A DNA stretch of 64,000 nt from Strigops habroptila (taxonomy: Eukaryota > Chordata > Aves > Psittaciformes > Psittacidae). The stretch covers positions 47,708,576 through 47,772,575 of the forward strand of contig NC_044282.2 of assembly GCF_004027225.2 (NCBI RefSeq), written 5' to 3'. Below, piece by piece: positions 11,777 through 23,171 of the stretch; positions within the stretch are counted from its first letter, which is position 1, and each line of letters starts with the position of its first letter. A program made the translations under genes and the position numbers. The notes under the pieces were generated by a model, which saw only the letters and a list, made by a program, of their open reading frames with translations, was not told the origin of the DNA and ran no database searches.

Positions 11777-11946
11777 TTGCCCAAGGAAGTTGTGAATGCT
11801 CTAGCCTTGGCAGTGTTCAAAGGCAGGTTGGACAGAGCCGTGGGCAACATGGTCTAGTGGGAAGTGTCCCTGCCCATGACAGGGGGGTTGGAACTAGGTG
11901 GTCTTAAGGTCCTTTTAAACCCTAATCATTCTACAATTCTATGATT
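11777..11946 (+). mobile_element. CR1 LINE 3' end
   Basis: About 170 bp of CR1 in forward orientation starts inside the last codons of ORF2 (TTGCCCAAGGAAGTTGTGAA block). It passes through the GTGTTCAA...GGTTGGA block and the 3'-UTR block GGGGGGTTGGAACTAG, and ends in degenerate ATTCTATGATT octamers near 11946. Severe 5' truncation is usual for this family. The tail has drifted (ATTCTACAATTCTATG), so the copy is older than those at 18502 and 46160. Confidence 0.93.
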
Positions 11947-11958
11947 TATTCTCAAAAG

Positions 11959-11973
11959 AAAAAAAAAAAAAAA
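11959..11973 (+). repeat. poly-A run of 15
   Basis: Fifteen A residues lie just past the CR1 tail. CR1 does not end in poly-A, so this is probably an independent simple run and not part of that insertion. Confidence 0.7.
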
Positions 11974-12190
11974 GTTTAAGGGAAAGAAAGTTTTGGATTG
12001 CAGATGTTATTTGTACACAGTTCTTATGGACTTACTAATTTGAAAAAAGCTACCAAAGATCCTTAGGTTACATAGAAAGTGTTGCGTGGAGGAGGCTAAA
12101 GGTATGCAGCTATCCAGGGGACAGACCCGTCACTCAGTGACGTTTCTAGATTCCTGAAAACGGATTTTAAACCTCCTCTCCTGCTTTACC

Positions 12191-12262
12191 CTTGCACACA
12201 AGTCAGAGAAATATCAAAGTGTTTTGGCCTCCCTGTTTCTCGTCTGTGGAGTAGTTCAGATG
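12191..12262 (+). mobile_element. possible MIR-like SINE remnant
   Basis: The order ACAAGTCA, then GGCCTCCCTGTTTCTCGTCTG, then a purine-rich block parallels the MIR middle region (CAAGTCACTTA, CCTCAGTTTCTCATCTGTAA). Divergence is high and only about 70 bp can be followed, so the call is weak. Confidence 0.27.
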
Positions 12263-12420
12263 CTTTTTATGACTGTGTTTTTTATAGAGGATGCTGGTTT
12301 CAAATAAGTTTTGTAACTCTCACTGATTCCAACCAGCAATAAACCCCTGTCAACCTGACAGCAACTGTGCTTCGAGTTGATTCGAGAAGATGCAGCTGAT
12401 GACACGGTCCCTACAGTGTT

Positions 12421-12475
12421 CTTCAGCTTTCGCTCTCCATCCGTGTAAAATGGACATTGTAAAAACCTCAGAGTC
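12421..12475 (+). mobile_element. possible MIR-like SINE remnant
   Basis: A TTCAGCTTTC...CCATCCGTGTAAAATGGACA stretch followed by an A-rich part and ACCTCA resembles the conserved MIR middle (TCAGTTTCCTCATCTGTAAAATGGG, then ACCTCA). It lies 160 bp from a similar patch, which could be a second piece of one disrupted copy. Confidence 0.3.
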
Positions 12476-12831
12476 CAGGAAACCCCCCATAACTGTTCTA
12501 CACTCAACAGTTTTGCAGCAGATCTTCACTTACCTACCACACATCATGTATAAAGGAGATGCTATCCCTCTGCAACTCAGTGTCATTTTAGATTGTGGTT
12601 GGTATTGAATATATTTCACATTATGTTCTACTTTAATAATCCTCTTTCTTCAGGATCTTGTGATTGTACAATAGCAGAGTTTATCCAGTCCTTTTTTTTA
12701 GCACAGAACAGGGATTTTCTTGTCATATTGCACTGTGCTCAAGAGAGCTGAGCAAAGGGATCTAATCTCCATAATATTAATTTGTCTGTGCATTGAGGAA
12801 ACAAAAGCAGCAATAAATCTGCACATGTTTG

Positions 12832-12866
12832 AGTTTTTGTTTGGTTTTTGTGGTTTTTTTGTTTGG
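12832..12866. repeat. T/G-rich low-complexity tract
   Basis: The tract consists of T runs broken by single or double G (TTTTTGTTTGG-like units). It is simple sequence with no evident function. Confidence 0.7.
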
Positions 12867-13796
12867 CAATCCCAATGATTTATGTAAGGAGTTCCTGGGC
12901 AGGGGGGGAGGGAGAGGCAGCCAGTGGTCTCAAGTTAACACTGACTCATAATATATTTAGGAAGGGATAATGCAAATGCTGGAAAAATAGAGAAGGAGGC
13001 AAGACAGGGAAAAGTGTTTTCCTTGATAGGAAAGCTATTAAATATTTAGCTCAGGAGAGAAGAGAGTATGCGTGCAGCTTCCCTGGCCTTTCCTTTAAAA
13101 GGAGAAGCTCTGGAAGATCAAGGATTAGAAAAAAGAGGGGTGTAAGGAGCTGAGGGCTTGGAAAGGGACCACACCTGGCTGAGGTCTGGAAAGCAAATTG
13201 AATGCAGATGTGTGTCCTAGAAAACAAGACCCCTCCCTACCTGATACAAAGCCCTTTGTTTTCCAGACCTTTTCTGTCAAGGAAAATCACTACTCCTGAT
13301 TCCTCATACAAACCTCTCCTAATTCACTGGAGGGGAACGTAGGTGACAGCTGCTGCCTGGGTGGATGCCAGCAATTGAATCAGGGGCTGCTGGAGCTGAA
13401 AGCATCCATGCTTAGAGCTTGCGCTAATTGTGTTTTTCTGTCTCATTCCCTCTGGTACAGAAAAGGCTAGACACACAACCCAACCCGAGCACTGGTTTAC
13501 TGATGCTTGGTGCATGTCCTCCTTCCCAGAGCCATTGTGCTGTGGTCAAGGGCATCAGGGGGGCTGCTGCAGGAGTTTGCAGTCGTGTTCTCCCTCCTAC
13601 AGGATCTCTGTGCAGAAGCAGGCATTCATGGGCCACACAGGGTGCTCTGGAGTCTTCCTCCTTCCACCTGCAGACGTGTCACCTGCTCTGCTCTGTATCT
13701 TGTGAACAGGTTCAGCCCGTCCATGGTGAGGAGAGCATAGGAAAAGGTCTCAAGTGTTTTGTCTTATTTAAATTTATGTAAATAGTTGTATATGGG

Positions 13797-13836
13797 TGGT
13801 TTTGTGTGTGTTTGTTTTGTTGTTTTTTTTTCTTTT
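13797..13836. repeat. T/G-rich low-complexity tract
   Basis: A mix of GTGTGTG and T-run sequence, ending in a run of nine T. It is simple sequence. Confidence 0.7.
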
Positions 13837-15679
13837 AAGGGAGGTATATTTTCACATGTATGACCTTTGTCATACAAAAAAAACCCCAGAACCCTGCTGT
13901 AGAGGCAAAGGATGGTGGATCCTTAGGGTCCTGAAGAACAAGAACAGCCCAGGATTGATGGCGTCCTCTTAGCTAGGGCACCTGGGAGTAATGCAGGAGT
14001 AAACCAGCACTGACACAAGCCTCTTATTCGGAGTATGGCATGTCTCTACTTCCAGTGTCAGTGCTGTGCACAAGAGCTCTCCTGAGCATTCAGGTGGCCT
14101 GATCCTGTATCCCTTAGCCTGTCTGTGGGGTGGCTGCAGTACCCAGTGGTGGATGTACATGAGGAAAGACAGCAGGAAAGGTCAGACCTTGGTGTCTCAG
14201 AGGAGTGGTTACTGCTTGGTGACTTTTTGGAGCATCTGCTGGGTATCAGGGACATACAGGTGCACATCGCATGGTTTTCTGGGGTGGAAAACCACATGTA
14301 CCTGAAGGAAGTGCCACTGCCTCTGCCTAGCTCCTGTATCTCACAAGCAATGAGAGAGTTAACAGGCTAGGAACTCATTTCCAAGGGACAGCGGTTGAGA
14401 ATAAGCTATTGAAAGGAGCTGAAAATGAGGCTTAATGTGGTTGTGGATGCTGCTATTTAATAATGCAAGAGAGAGATGGATCTGAGACATCTGAAAGAAA
14501 TCTACCAAGACAGGCTCATGGCTTTGTGAATAGAGGCATCAGACATCACTGCTGCAAGTCTGCGTGCTAACACCACTGCCCCACCTTTTCACTGCAGGAA
14601 GGCCACAAACAGCTTGATAAGAACTGGTTCCAGATCCCCCACTCTGCAAAACCAGCATGATGAGAAATCATGGGAAGTGGTGATTGGATAAAAGTAGGAA
14701 ATCCAGCTCTCCTTCCCATGCAGACTTGTTTTGGAGTGCTCTGGTGTCACCTGTAAGCCCAGACATGTCTGCTGAAGTGATGATGCTCTCTGGGGGTGCC
14801 TGCAAGGAGGTAGGATCAATGGTCTGCATGCAAGATGTATCCATCCCAAGAGAGGAAACTCTTGGGATGCTTCTCCTGCAGAACAGTGCAGCCATAGTAT
14901 GGGGTCCCACATCATTCCTTCGTATGCCACAGATACTGAAGTGATGTATTGCTGGCCTGGTCCTCCTGGCCTCCATCCAGCAGATAAAACTAGGGTAAGG
15001 TATAGGAGGTATCTCTGATGTGAGAAGACTGACTGGCTGCCTGCCCTTTTTGAGGCATCTCTGAGTTGCTCTGTCTGGAGCATCTGTGCTCCTAACTCAG
15101 GCACTGCATCAAGCTTTATTCTGTGTGCTGCTAGAAGGGTGTCCTTCTCTCAGCTGCCTTGCTCAGCACAGCAGATCATCCTGCTTTTATGCTCACTGCT
15201 CTTCAGGTGTTCCTCAGTCCATTGCTGATGCACCAAGCATGGTGCTCTGTACAGAGGGGTCTCTGACATGGCTGTATAGGGAGAGGATGGCACTGGTATT
15301 ACCCAAGAGCTTAGCCCAAGCAGAGGAGAGTTGCAGAGGGAGTTTTATTGCTGCCATTTGACTCCACAAAGTCCTGTCACATTGCCTACCCGTCCACATT
15401 GCTTCTGTTCACCCTTTTTAGTGCCCTGATGCTTTTTGAGTGCTTCCTCCCAATCAAACATCTGTGTTTGTATTTGCTTTTCTCTCTTCTGCATGGTCCT
15501 AACTCGTGTCTCCCCAAAGCTGCCCTGTTTGAGGTCTCCTCACTTTCTGCACTTCTTTACTTATTTCTTTGTTATTGAAAATGTTGTGGGCTTTTTAACG
15601 TTCCAAAGGTCTCAGCTGCTTTGAGTGACTGGCCACTTCATATTCACCCCAATTATTACTGGTTTTCTAAACCTACTCT

Positions 15680-15725
15680 CTCCCTTGTTATATCTAAAAT
15701 CTCCGCTCCCTTGTTATATCTAAAA
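15680..15725. repeat. direct duplication, 20-bp unit with period 26
   Basis: CTCCCTTGTTATATCTAAAA occurs at 15680-15699 and again, without change, at 15706-15725. The six bases between the copies complete a 26-bp period, so this is one full unit plus a partial second. It is a recent local duplication. Confidence 0.9.
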
Positions 15726-16990
15726 ACTTCTTCATGTCCTCTTGAAGTGCTTTGTTGCTGTGTAATGTTGATACCTATCGGAGTGGTGTAAATAGACTAA
15801 AACTGAATTTAAAGCAACAGATTAATCTGAGATTACAGTAAAAGCAGAATTTGTCCTTCTCTTCAGCTGACGATGACATTGAAGAGACAATTTGGATAAA
15901 AGCTGAGGAGACTTAGCTATATCAGGCACTCTTAATATTCCTACACAGCTGAACAGATCGGCACTGACACGGATCAGAAGGCAGACCAGAGTGGCAGCTT
16001 TGAGGAGCTGTTTTAATTACTCAGGGATTACACAGCTGTGCTAAGATAATGGGGCAAACATGTCCACAGAAATGAGACTGAATTGCTCTCAGTATTGCTT
16101 GTTCAGAAGTCAGATACTCATCAGCTTTTTCCTTGGCTTTAGAATGGGAAAAGTGCTATTTGAAGGAGATGTCACTGCAGCAAAGCCAAGCCTGATTAAC
16201 CAAGAAAGGGCCATCTGACATTTATTTTTATATCACTCAGAATAAGCCCCTGATGTCTTTGTGGAGACCTGACCTGTGGAAATGGATGTTCCTCTCGTTG
16301 TCTCCTACAGTCTCTCCTCTCTCTCTCTGCTGTTACATCCAGCACTGATTTCATCAGGCACCACGCTGGACCCTAACCAAGCCTCTCATCTTGTTTGTGT
16401 GGGCCCTGAGCTCTGGATAGTGCACGGCAGAACATGGTCCCCACTCTCCGGTGGCTACCAGAGGACTCCTGTTCAGAGCATGGCAATGCCCAGGGACCAG
16501 CCCAGTGCTGGCTCACGTTTGCATCATTGGCATTTTGTGGGGGACATCCCATGCTACCTCCCCAGTGAAGTGGCAGGACTCTTCTGAGCAGGTGGAGCTG
16601 AGAGTGCATAGACAAGTTGGTTAAATACAGCCACAAGAGAAGGGCAAGGCAGCTTGCAGGGGCAGCCTGTGGTGAATGAAGGGCAGTGCATCTGCTGGGT
16701 CAGTGAAGTATTGCCAGTTGTATCAGCCAAGGACTTGGCCTGGAGGATGAATAGTGGTGTATTATGAAGGAGCAAGACAGAGCTCCACATGGCTGGGTTT
16801 GGGCAGCCTTCAGTACCGCAGCAGGTTCCTCAGGGCTTGCCAATACCTCCACGCAGCACTACAGTTTCCAGACTGTTTGGCCTGTTGTCAGGGTGTCAGC
16901 TCCAAAGGCCAGAAATCTCTTCTGAAAATGAGAATGGATGGAGATGGACACGCAAGGTGGATACCCAAGGATAAATGTTTGCAAGGCTAG

Positions 16991-18501
16991 CTGGGCAGGG
17001 GATTAGCTAAACTGGTTGGGGTATTTCTTTATTGAGCAGATTAAGTCCCGGCTGTCTTTGCAGATCAATGCCTTAAATCAAAGCACATGAGTAGCTTCAG
17101 GGATACTAACAGATCATGGGTTTGCTTAAAATACTTCCTTAGAGTATCCTGTCTCTCATTAACAAGGGTTAAGATGATTGACAACTGCTCTTTCACCTGT
17201 GTATTAAACCTCAGTAAGACCAGGAATTCAACCACAAGGTTCATCCCAGTGAGATTTTTTAAGTTTGGATGATAGTTTTCCATATGCAAACAAAAATGTT
17301 TTTGTTTTGACAAAAACTCACTAAAATCTCAGATCTTTATGTTTCCATAAACTCTTATCATCATCACCCTTCACTGTTGCTTTCTGTAACATGCAGTCCT
17401 GTCTCTGGTACTTTCCAACATCTTATGTTGATACTGGATGAGAACACGCAGTGGTGTGTGCCCACCTCTCTATACAGAATCATTGTTTGCAATTAGTGTT
17501 GTGCCTTTTATGTCCAAGCTGTTGTGTCAGGCACAGTGGCACTGTTAGCTAATATGTTAGCAGATTAAACTGGGACAACTGGAGTGGGTACTGGTTGTGC
17601 CCTGAAGGTCATCACAGGGGCACTTGGATGGGGTGTTCAGCAGCTCCTGAATGACTGCAGCTGATGGCAAGTTGAATTAACTCCACACTCACATCAGTTT
17701 ATTTTTGTGTGCTGTTTTGACCCTGCTGTGGGACTCAGGAAGCGAGTGGTGGAAGAAAATTTTCCTGCCTTCCCTGTTTAATCTGCAGCCATGGGTAGGT
17801 CAGCATCTGGAATAAGTTACTTTGAATTTGACCAGGACCTTTCTGTTCATTGCTCTGCCTTCCTTTCTGAAGAGAGTCATGTCCTCGTTATATTATTTCT
17901 TGCTGTGAAGTGGTTTGACATTCTTCAGAGAACAGTCAGTGTATGAAAATACTGCCTTGTGTGGGACTACCAGCTCACCTGAGGACATCATCTTTGTCAC
18001 CATAGTAAATCTGAGCTGACAGCCTGAAATGGTCTTCACTGCCATCCTGAGGAGGGGACTTCAGGAAGACAAGTTCAGTCCAAACTTAAAATATAACTGC
18101 AGAGGTTTGGGGTAATTTATTTTTATGAAAATCATGAGCATTTCCTTACTGATTTCAGTGCTGTGATCTTTTAGGACAGGAAGATTAATCTCATTTCTGC
18201 GACCAGAAAATAAGAGCTAGATGTTATTCCCAGTGGGCATGGGTGAAATATCGGGAGCTGTCAACAGCTGAACAGAGTTATCTCGGAGAAATGATGGAAG
18301 ACCTGTGGTCAGATACAGGCTTTTAATGATGGGCAGCCAAGGCAAACAGAGTGATATGAACTCAGCTACATGCCACTGAGATGACTGCAGTTGTGCCGGA
18401 GATCGGAAAGGCATAAGGGACACAGCAGGCATGAGCTTTTGTGCATATTTTGCTTTGCTATTCTGACACAAGACTCTAAAAAATACTCTATTCCACTTGC
18501 T
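16991..18501. other. unique non-coding sequence
   Basis: No gene or repeat is recognised. The longest frames are 82-107 codons (17065-17313 and 18217-18540, both minus) and carry no motif. The CR1 at 18502 begins abruptly at the end of this block. Confidence 0.6.
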
Positions 18502-18793
18502 GTTCAGCCTGGAGAAGAGAAGGCTGCGTGGAGACCTCATAGCAGCCTTCCAGTATCTGAAGGGGGTCTATAAGGATGCTGGGGAGGGACTCTTCGTCAG
18601 GGACTGTAGTGGTAGGACAAGGGGTAATGGCTTCAAACTTAAACAGGGGAAGTTTAGATTAGATATAAGGAAGAAGTTCTTTACAGTGAGGGTGGTGAAG
18701 CACTGGAATGGGTTGCCCAGGGAAGTTGTGAAAGCTCCATCCCTGGCAGTGTTCAAGGCTGGGTTGGATGGAGTCTTGGGCCACGTGGTTTAG
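18502..18793 (+). pseudogene. CR1 ORF2 C-terminal fragment, frame still open
   Basis: The last 97 or so codons of the CR1 ORF2 protein are preserved in a single open frame down to the natural stop TAG at 18791. Recognisable stretches are [37 protein letters not shown] and [11 protein letters not shown]. This is the region downstream of the reverse-transcriptase core. It lacks the endonuclease and all catalytic residues and has no start codon of its own, so it cannot act as a protein. The open frame only shows that the copy is young. Confidence 0.9.
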
Positions 18794-18881
18794 TGCGAGG
18801 TGTCCCTGCCCATGGCAGGGGGGTTGGAACTAGATGATCTTAAGGTGCTTTCCAACCTTAACTATTCTATGATTCTATGAA
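18502..18881 (+). mobile_element. young CR1 LINE fragment
   Basis: A 5'-truncated CR1 in forward orientation, about 380 bp. It covers the end of ORF2, a short 3' UTR (18794-18881) with the GGGGGGTTGGAACTAGATGA block, and two perfect ATTCTATG octamers. By hand alignment it differs from the reverse complement of the copy at 46160 by roughly 18 positions over 380 bp. Several of those differences are CpG-type transitions. The two copies therefore belong to one relatively recent subfamily. The truncation point falls exactly at the TTCAGCCTGGAGAAGAGAAG block. Confidence 0.96.
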
Positions 18882-21800
18882 AGCTGCGTTGTTTCAGAAG
18901 TTTGCCCGGTGTAGTTGCAAGAATCTTTTGGTTGTGTGCGAATACAGTCTCTAGCAAGAAAGCCAGTGTTAAGTGAGAACAAAATAAGACAATCTGCTTT
19001 TGTGGAACAGAATTAGAGGGCTCTTCCTTCAATAAAGGGGTCCTAGTAGTAACAGGAGACTGTAGGCAGAGAACAGGGAAGTTAGGTTGGGAGTTCAAGG
19101 CAATACTAAATACCTTGCAGTGCAGGAGTTATTTTTTAGAGGGGAGACCAGTAGCTCTGATCAGTGTTAAGAGCCTATTATCCTACAGATAAAAGCAGAT
19201 AGAGAACAAACAAAGATAGCATGGAGCCAGCCCTCAAAAATGACTTTTTATTCTGGTACAATGAGAGGTTTATACACAGCCTGTGGACTTGTGGTTAATC
19301 AAATCCCACAAATTCTACGCATATGTAAACACACACACATGCGGCCACGCCTGTGTCTTTCATAAAATAAGATTATGCTTAAAGAAAAGAATTAGTGTAA
19401 GGATTTGTATTGTTGGAGGGTACCACTGTAAGCTGAACCTCTCTCTCCTCTGGGAGCAGATTTCCAGTAATTGTGTTTTAAGGAATAATAATTAACACTT
19501 CAGATATCAGGAGGAAAGAGCCTGACTCAATTGCAGAGTATATACCTTCACAGAATGACACTTACAGAAATGTCACAAATACAAAATTTTGTGATCAAAC
19601 CTATTCCCACAACTGTTTGCAAATCACTGGGATCATTTTTCAGTGGAATTTACAATCTTCTCTATTCAGGACAGCTTCATTCTTTTTATTTGCAGTCATC
19701 TATGGTTATGGAGCCCAAAACCCATGTGTGTCTTTGGCCCACATCCATTGAATCTATCCTTGGGCAGTGCAGACAGTGAATGCTTCCCGATGGGATCATC
19801 TCCCAACAGCAGCAAGCCTGCTGCTGTGCAGATGGAGATAAAGCACAGCAGCTCCTTCACAACACAGGACAGGTTGCAAAGGACACAAATGTCTGGTCTG
19901 GTGCAGGGCAGGATCGTTCAACCTTCTCAATCATCCTGCTAACACAAGCCAGTCCCCAGAGCGGAGAACCTGAACCAGAGCCCGGGACAGCTTTTGACAT
20001 AGTCATGCTTTATGCTCTGCCATATCTTTCCTGGCAAGGTGCCCTGCAGCTTGGCAAGGGTTGCTGGAAAGCCTGCCTTGCTTTGCTTGTCGGCCTCAGT
20101 CTGCTGAGTGGGCTATTGACCAACAGTGAGTCTTATTCCTGTGCCACTGAGCCAGAGCTGTTGCTGAGGTTGATGTATTTGCGTTTCCTTTGCTGGTGAC
20201 AGGCAGGTGTGTGGCAGCATGCTGTGCCTGCTCCAGCATTCCCAGCATTGCCTGCCTTGGCTCTCAGGTGTGCTGCCAGACCAGCAGGAGCCCAGCTCCT
20301 GCATGGACTTACCAGTGAAAAGGAGAACCTCCCATTCCTAGGCAGTCAGAGGTAGACAAAAGCATTTATTGAGACAAGGGCATCTGCAAGTCCAGCCCTA
20401 GTCCAAGGCTCTGAGCTTTTCGCAACCTGAGACTCTTAATAATACTGAAGTTAGAAATCCCTAGCTCAACTGCTGAACACCAGTTTTCAGGATCCCATCT
20501 AGCTGAATCAGAGCAGAGTGCCCACTGTTCTGGTCCTCTCTCACAGGCACTAAATAGCTCAGCGATGCTTTGACTTCCATTCTTGACAGTTAGATGTAGG
20601 ATGAAAATTTCAGAAGCATCTATTATAGATTTCCACTAGGAAATTAAACATGTATTAAACTGTGTTCAAGCATTGAGATCAACTCTTGCACATACACGCT
20701 GTCAAAATTCAGCCTTCAAAATAGGAAGGCTGTATCCAGAGTACCTACTGGGAGCAGCCTCTGGTCTGTGCTAACAACTGCTCTGTGCTTGGAAGAGTTT
20801 TGTTGAGCACTATAGTGTTTGCACAGGATGCAACCGTGTCAGGGCTCTTCTAACAGTTTAAGAGTGGAAACTATGGATTTCCAGTGCTTGCCTGTTTTGT
20901 CTGAGTTCCTGGTATGTAAGTGTGAATTTAGAACCTGAATCCAGCTTCAAAACCTGAATTATGGCAACCCTTCTTAAAGCATTGCCCTTTATGAGTGTCC
21001 CAGTTGTGAGAACCTCACTCAGAAACTGGTGCTGAGAGAGAGCTTGTGTAGACACCTTTCATGGACAAGTAACAGAAGGAAATCTGTCTTGTGCTGAGTG
21101 TACCTATTTACTGCCAGGCATGTGTATGGCTGCGAAATGTCCTAGGAGATGCCTGCTAAATCTGTTGTAGTTCAGAAGCTAGCGATATGTTTCTTTCAGA
21201 TATTTATTTCTTCATTGCAGCCACTACTGAGCAGGTGAAAGCAGTTTCTGTGTTCACCAAACAATTGTTCCTTTGAAAAACTGCCCCAGTGTACTGTAGA
21301 TACATAAGTATGAGAACACACTTTGTCTTGTTATCCTTAATTCAGGAATATTCCCGGTTGAGAGTGGGGATTTGGTCCATATCCTCAGTGGCACCAGAAC
21401 TGGAAGAACATGTTCAGTAAAGCAAGCTACAGAGTTCAGTCCTCTGAAGTTGTTCAGTAATGGCTAACTTGTGTGTGTGAAAGATTTTCAGCTAATGCTT
21501 CTATTGGTCAGCCAGCCCCACACTTCAAGGACTTGGTTCTTTAACAACCCCAAATGATGAGTTACCCATTTAAAGAGGATTTAAATTCCACGTGGGCTCT
21601 TCTACCCAAATGACACAAGGACATTACGTCGTTAGTGTTGTTATTACATCCCTGGATAGCAAAGCCCCCAAGTGAAGCAGTGGAATAGTGATCACATTTC
21701 TAAGAAAATGTCTTCCTGCAAACTCCTGTTGATTTAGAGCCACCTCCAATAGTCAGGGATCCAGACTGGCTGAGTTAAACTGCTACACCTAACTAAGGAC

Positions 21801-23171
21801 ATGCAAACCTCCAGCAGACAGTTACATTTATATTTCATATATAATATTCTCCCTTGACTTCTATTTAGCTTAACCTTTCTCTGTCACTGCAGGTTAGTTG
21901 CCAGAGGATACGTATCCGTGATGGGCCTGAGTTCAGAGGACAGAAGTGAACCCAGAGTGTTGTAGGACATAGCAACGTTTTTTCAAGAGGCAAATCTCCC
22001 AGCACAGACATTGTGCTGTGGAATGTTTTGCTGCAGACTGTGCATTTCTAATGAGCTAGAGAGATAAATTGTTGGTAAATGTGTTTATAAATGATCCCAT
22101 GGCGTTTTTATGAATGCCCTCTGTTAATGCAGCTTTCAGCTTAAGTTCCAGCCCATGAATCCTATTCTGCCATCTTCAGCACTCACAATTGCAGGTGTAG
22201 AGATTATTCAGTCACTGCTCTCACTTGCTGTGTATGGCTATCAGTCCTGCTAAATCACCATTTAATGTTTCTAAGTGCATGTTCGAGCCAACTACAGCTG
22301 CATAATCCCTGCACAGGCTTCACTGCTCATTTTTACTAATGCCCTGGCCTTTTACAAGATCAATTTTTCCTTATCTAGTGATTGCTGGAGATGAGTTGAG
22401 CACCTGTGGCCTGGGCATGTGGACAACACCCTAAAATTCATTTTCCTGTGTGACCTTTCAGACTGAAACAGAACTTGCTGGAATGAAAAATTAATGCTTG
22501 GCTGAACCTCCAACAAATATTCTGTGACACCAAAGTATATTATTGAGTTGGTTTTCTTGACCTCTTTTCGAAGGTAAGTTTCAGAAAAGCATCATGACAC
22601 TGTGACGGTGTAATTTTCCTTTTGCCACATTGAGCCTGTGAGTGAATTGCTTTTATCTGTTGCTCTTGTTTTCCCTGGTATTTCACTTCTGGGCTCTTTG
22701 GGGAAACAGGGCTAGGAATAGAAGCTGCACTTTTTGAAAAAGCTTGGAGGCAAAGCCTGAGAATGTAGCTGAACTTTTGATTCAATATTGCGTCCTGAGT
22801 CTTACAGATTTATTGGTTATATCTGCTAAGGCCAATCTGACCTGCAAGGCCAATACATTACTGTCCTGCCGTCACCACTTTTTTACTCAATTGTAAAAAC
22901 ACTCCATTGCCAGCATTGACTTTTAACCAATTTCTCTTTCTTTCTGAATCCCCAAGCCCTTATGGTCTTATTTATCCCTTTCTGATAGGTAGAGTGGGAG
23001 AGAGATGCAAAAAATGTATTCCAGAATAGTGTACAGTAGGTGTCCCACGATGAATCATCCTTCCTGCCTATCTACCTCTCCTAAAGTGAGTCATTAGAAG
23101 AAGAACACGAGGCCTTTTAAGGGTTAGGCTTTTCTTGGTAAGACAATCATTCGCTGTATTCTCACGTATAA
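18882..23171. other. unique non-coding sequence
   Basis: No gene is recognised. The largest open frame is 19780-20199 plus (139 codons), with overlapping frames at 19643-19942 and 20113-20304 and no domain. The part around 21990-22150 is AT-rich but not simple, and reads like possible conserved non-coding sequence. That cannot be tested from one genome. Confidence 0.55.

Larger units (their letters stand above)
11974..13429. other. unique sequence with two MIR-like patches
   Basis: No coding sequence is recognised. Two segments resembling the middle of MIR-type SINEs are listed separately at 12191 and 12421. A T/G-rich simple stretch lies at 12832-12866 and a G-rich stretch near 12901-12912. 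Confidence 0.55.
13430..16990. other. GC-richer block dense in overlapping open frames, no gene recognised
   Basis: This block is visibly more GC-rich than its surroundings and carries many open frames of 60-171 codons on both strands. The longest is 14589-15104 on the minus strand (171 codons). It starts with an acceptable Met but shows no domain, signal peptide or repeat. It is overlapped by a 102-codon frame on the same strand and an 86-codon frame on the opposite strand. A frame of this length is close to the expected maximum in 64 kb of random sequence at this composition. The overlapping frames at 13428-13781, 14066-14370 and 16276-16587 also have no recognisable product. A decayed gene or old retroelement cannot be excluded. 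Confidence 0.5.

Noticed and set aside
11959..11973. A15 as the tail of the adjacent CR1
   Set aside because: CR1 ends in octamers, which are already present at 11930-11946; the A run lies beyond them.
12395..12410. GCTGATGACAC, recalling the codons of the CR1 FADD box
   Set aside because: The neighbouring codons do not match reverse transcriptase on either strand.
19330..19345. CACACACAC as a microsatellite
   Set aside because: Too short and interrupted to be useful.
19780..20199. 139-codon open frame with a hydrophobic C-terminal part
   Set aside because: No recognisable family. Overlapping frames on both strands and no supporting context.
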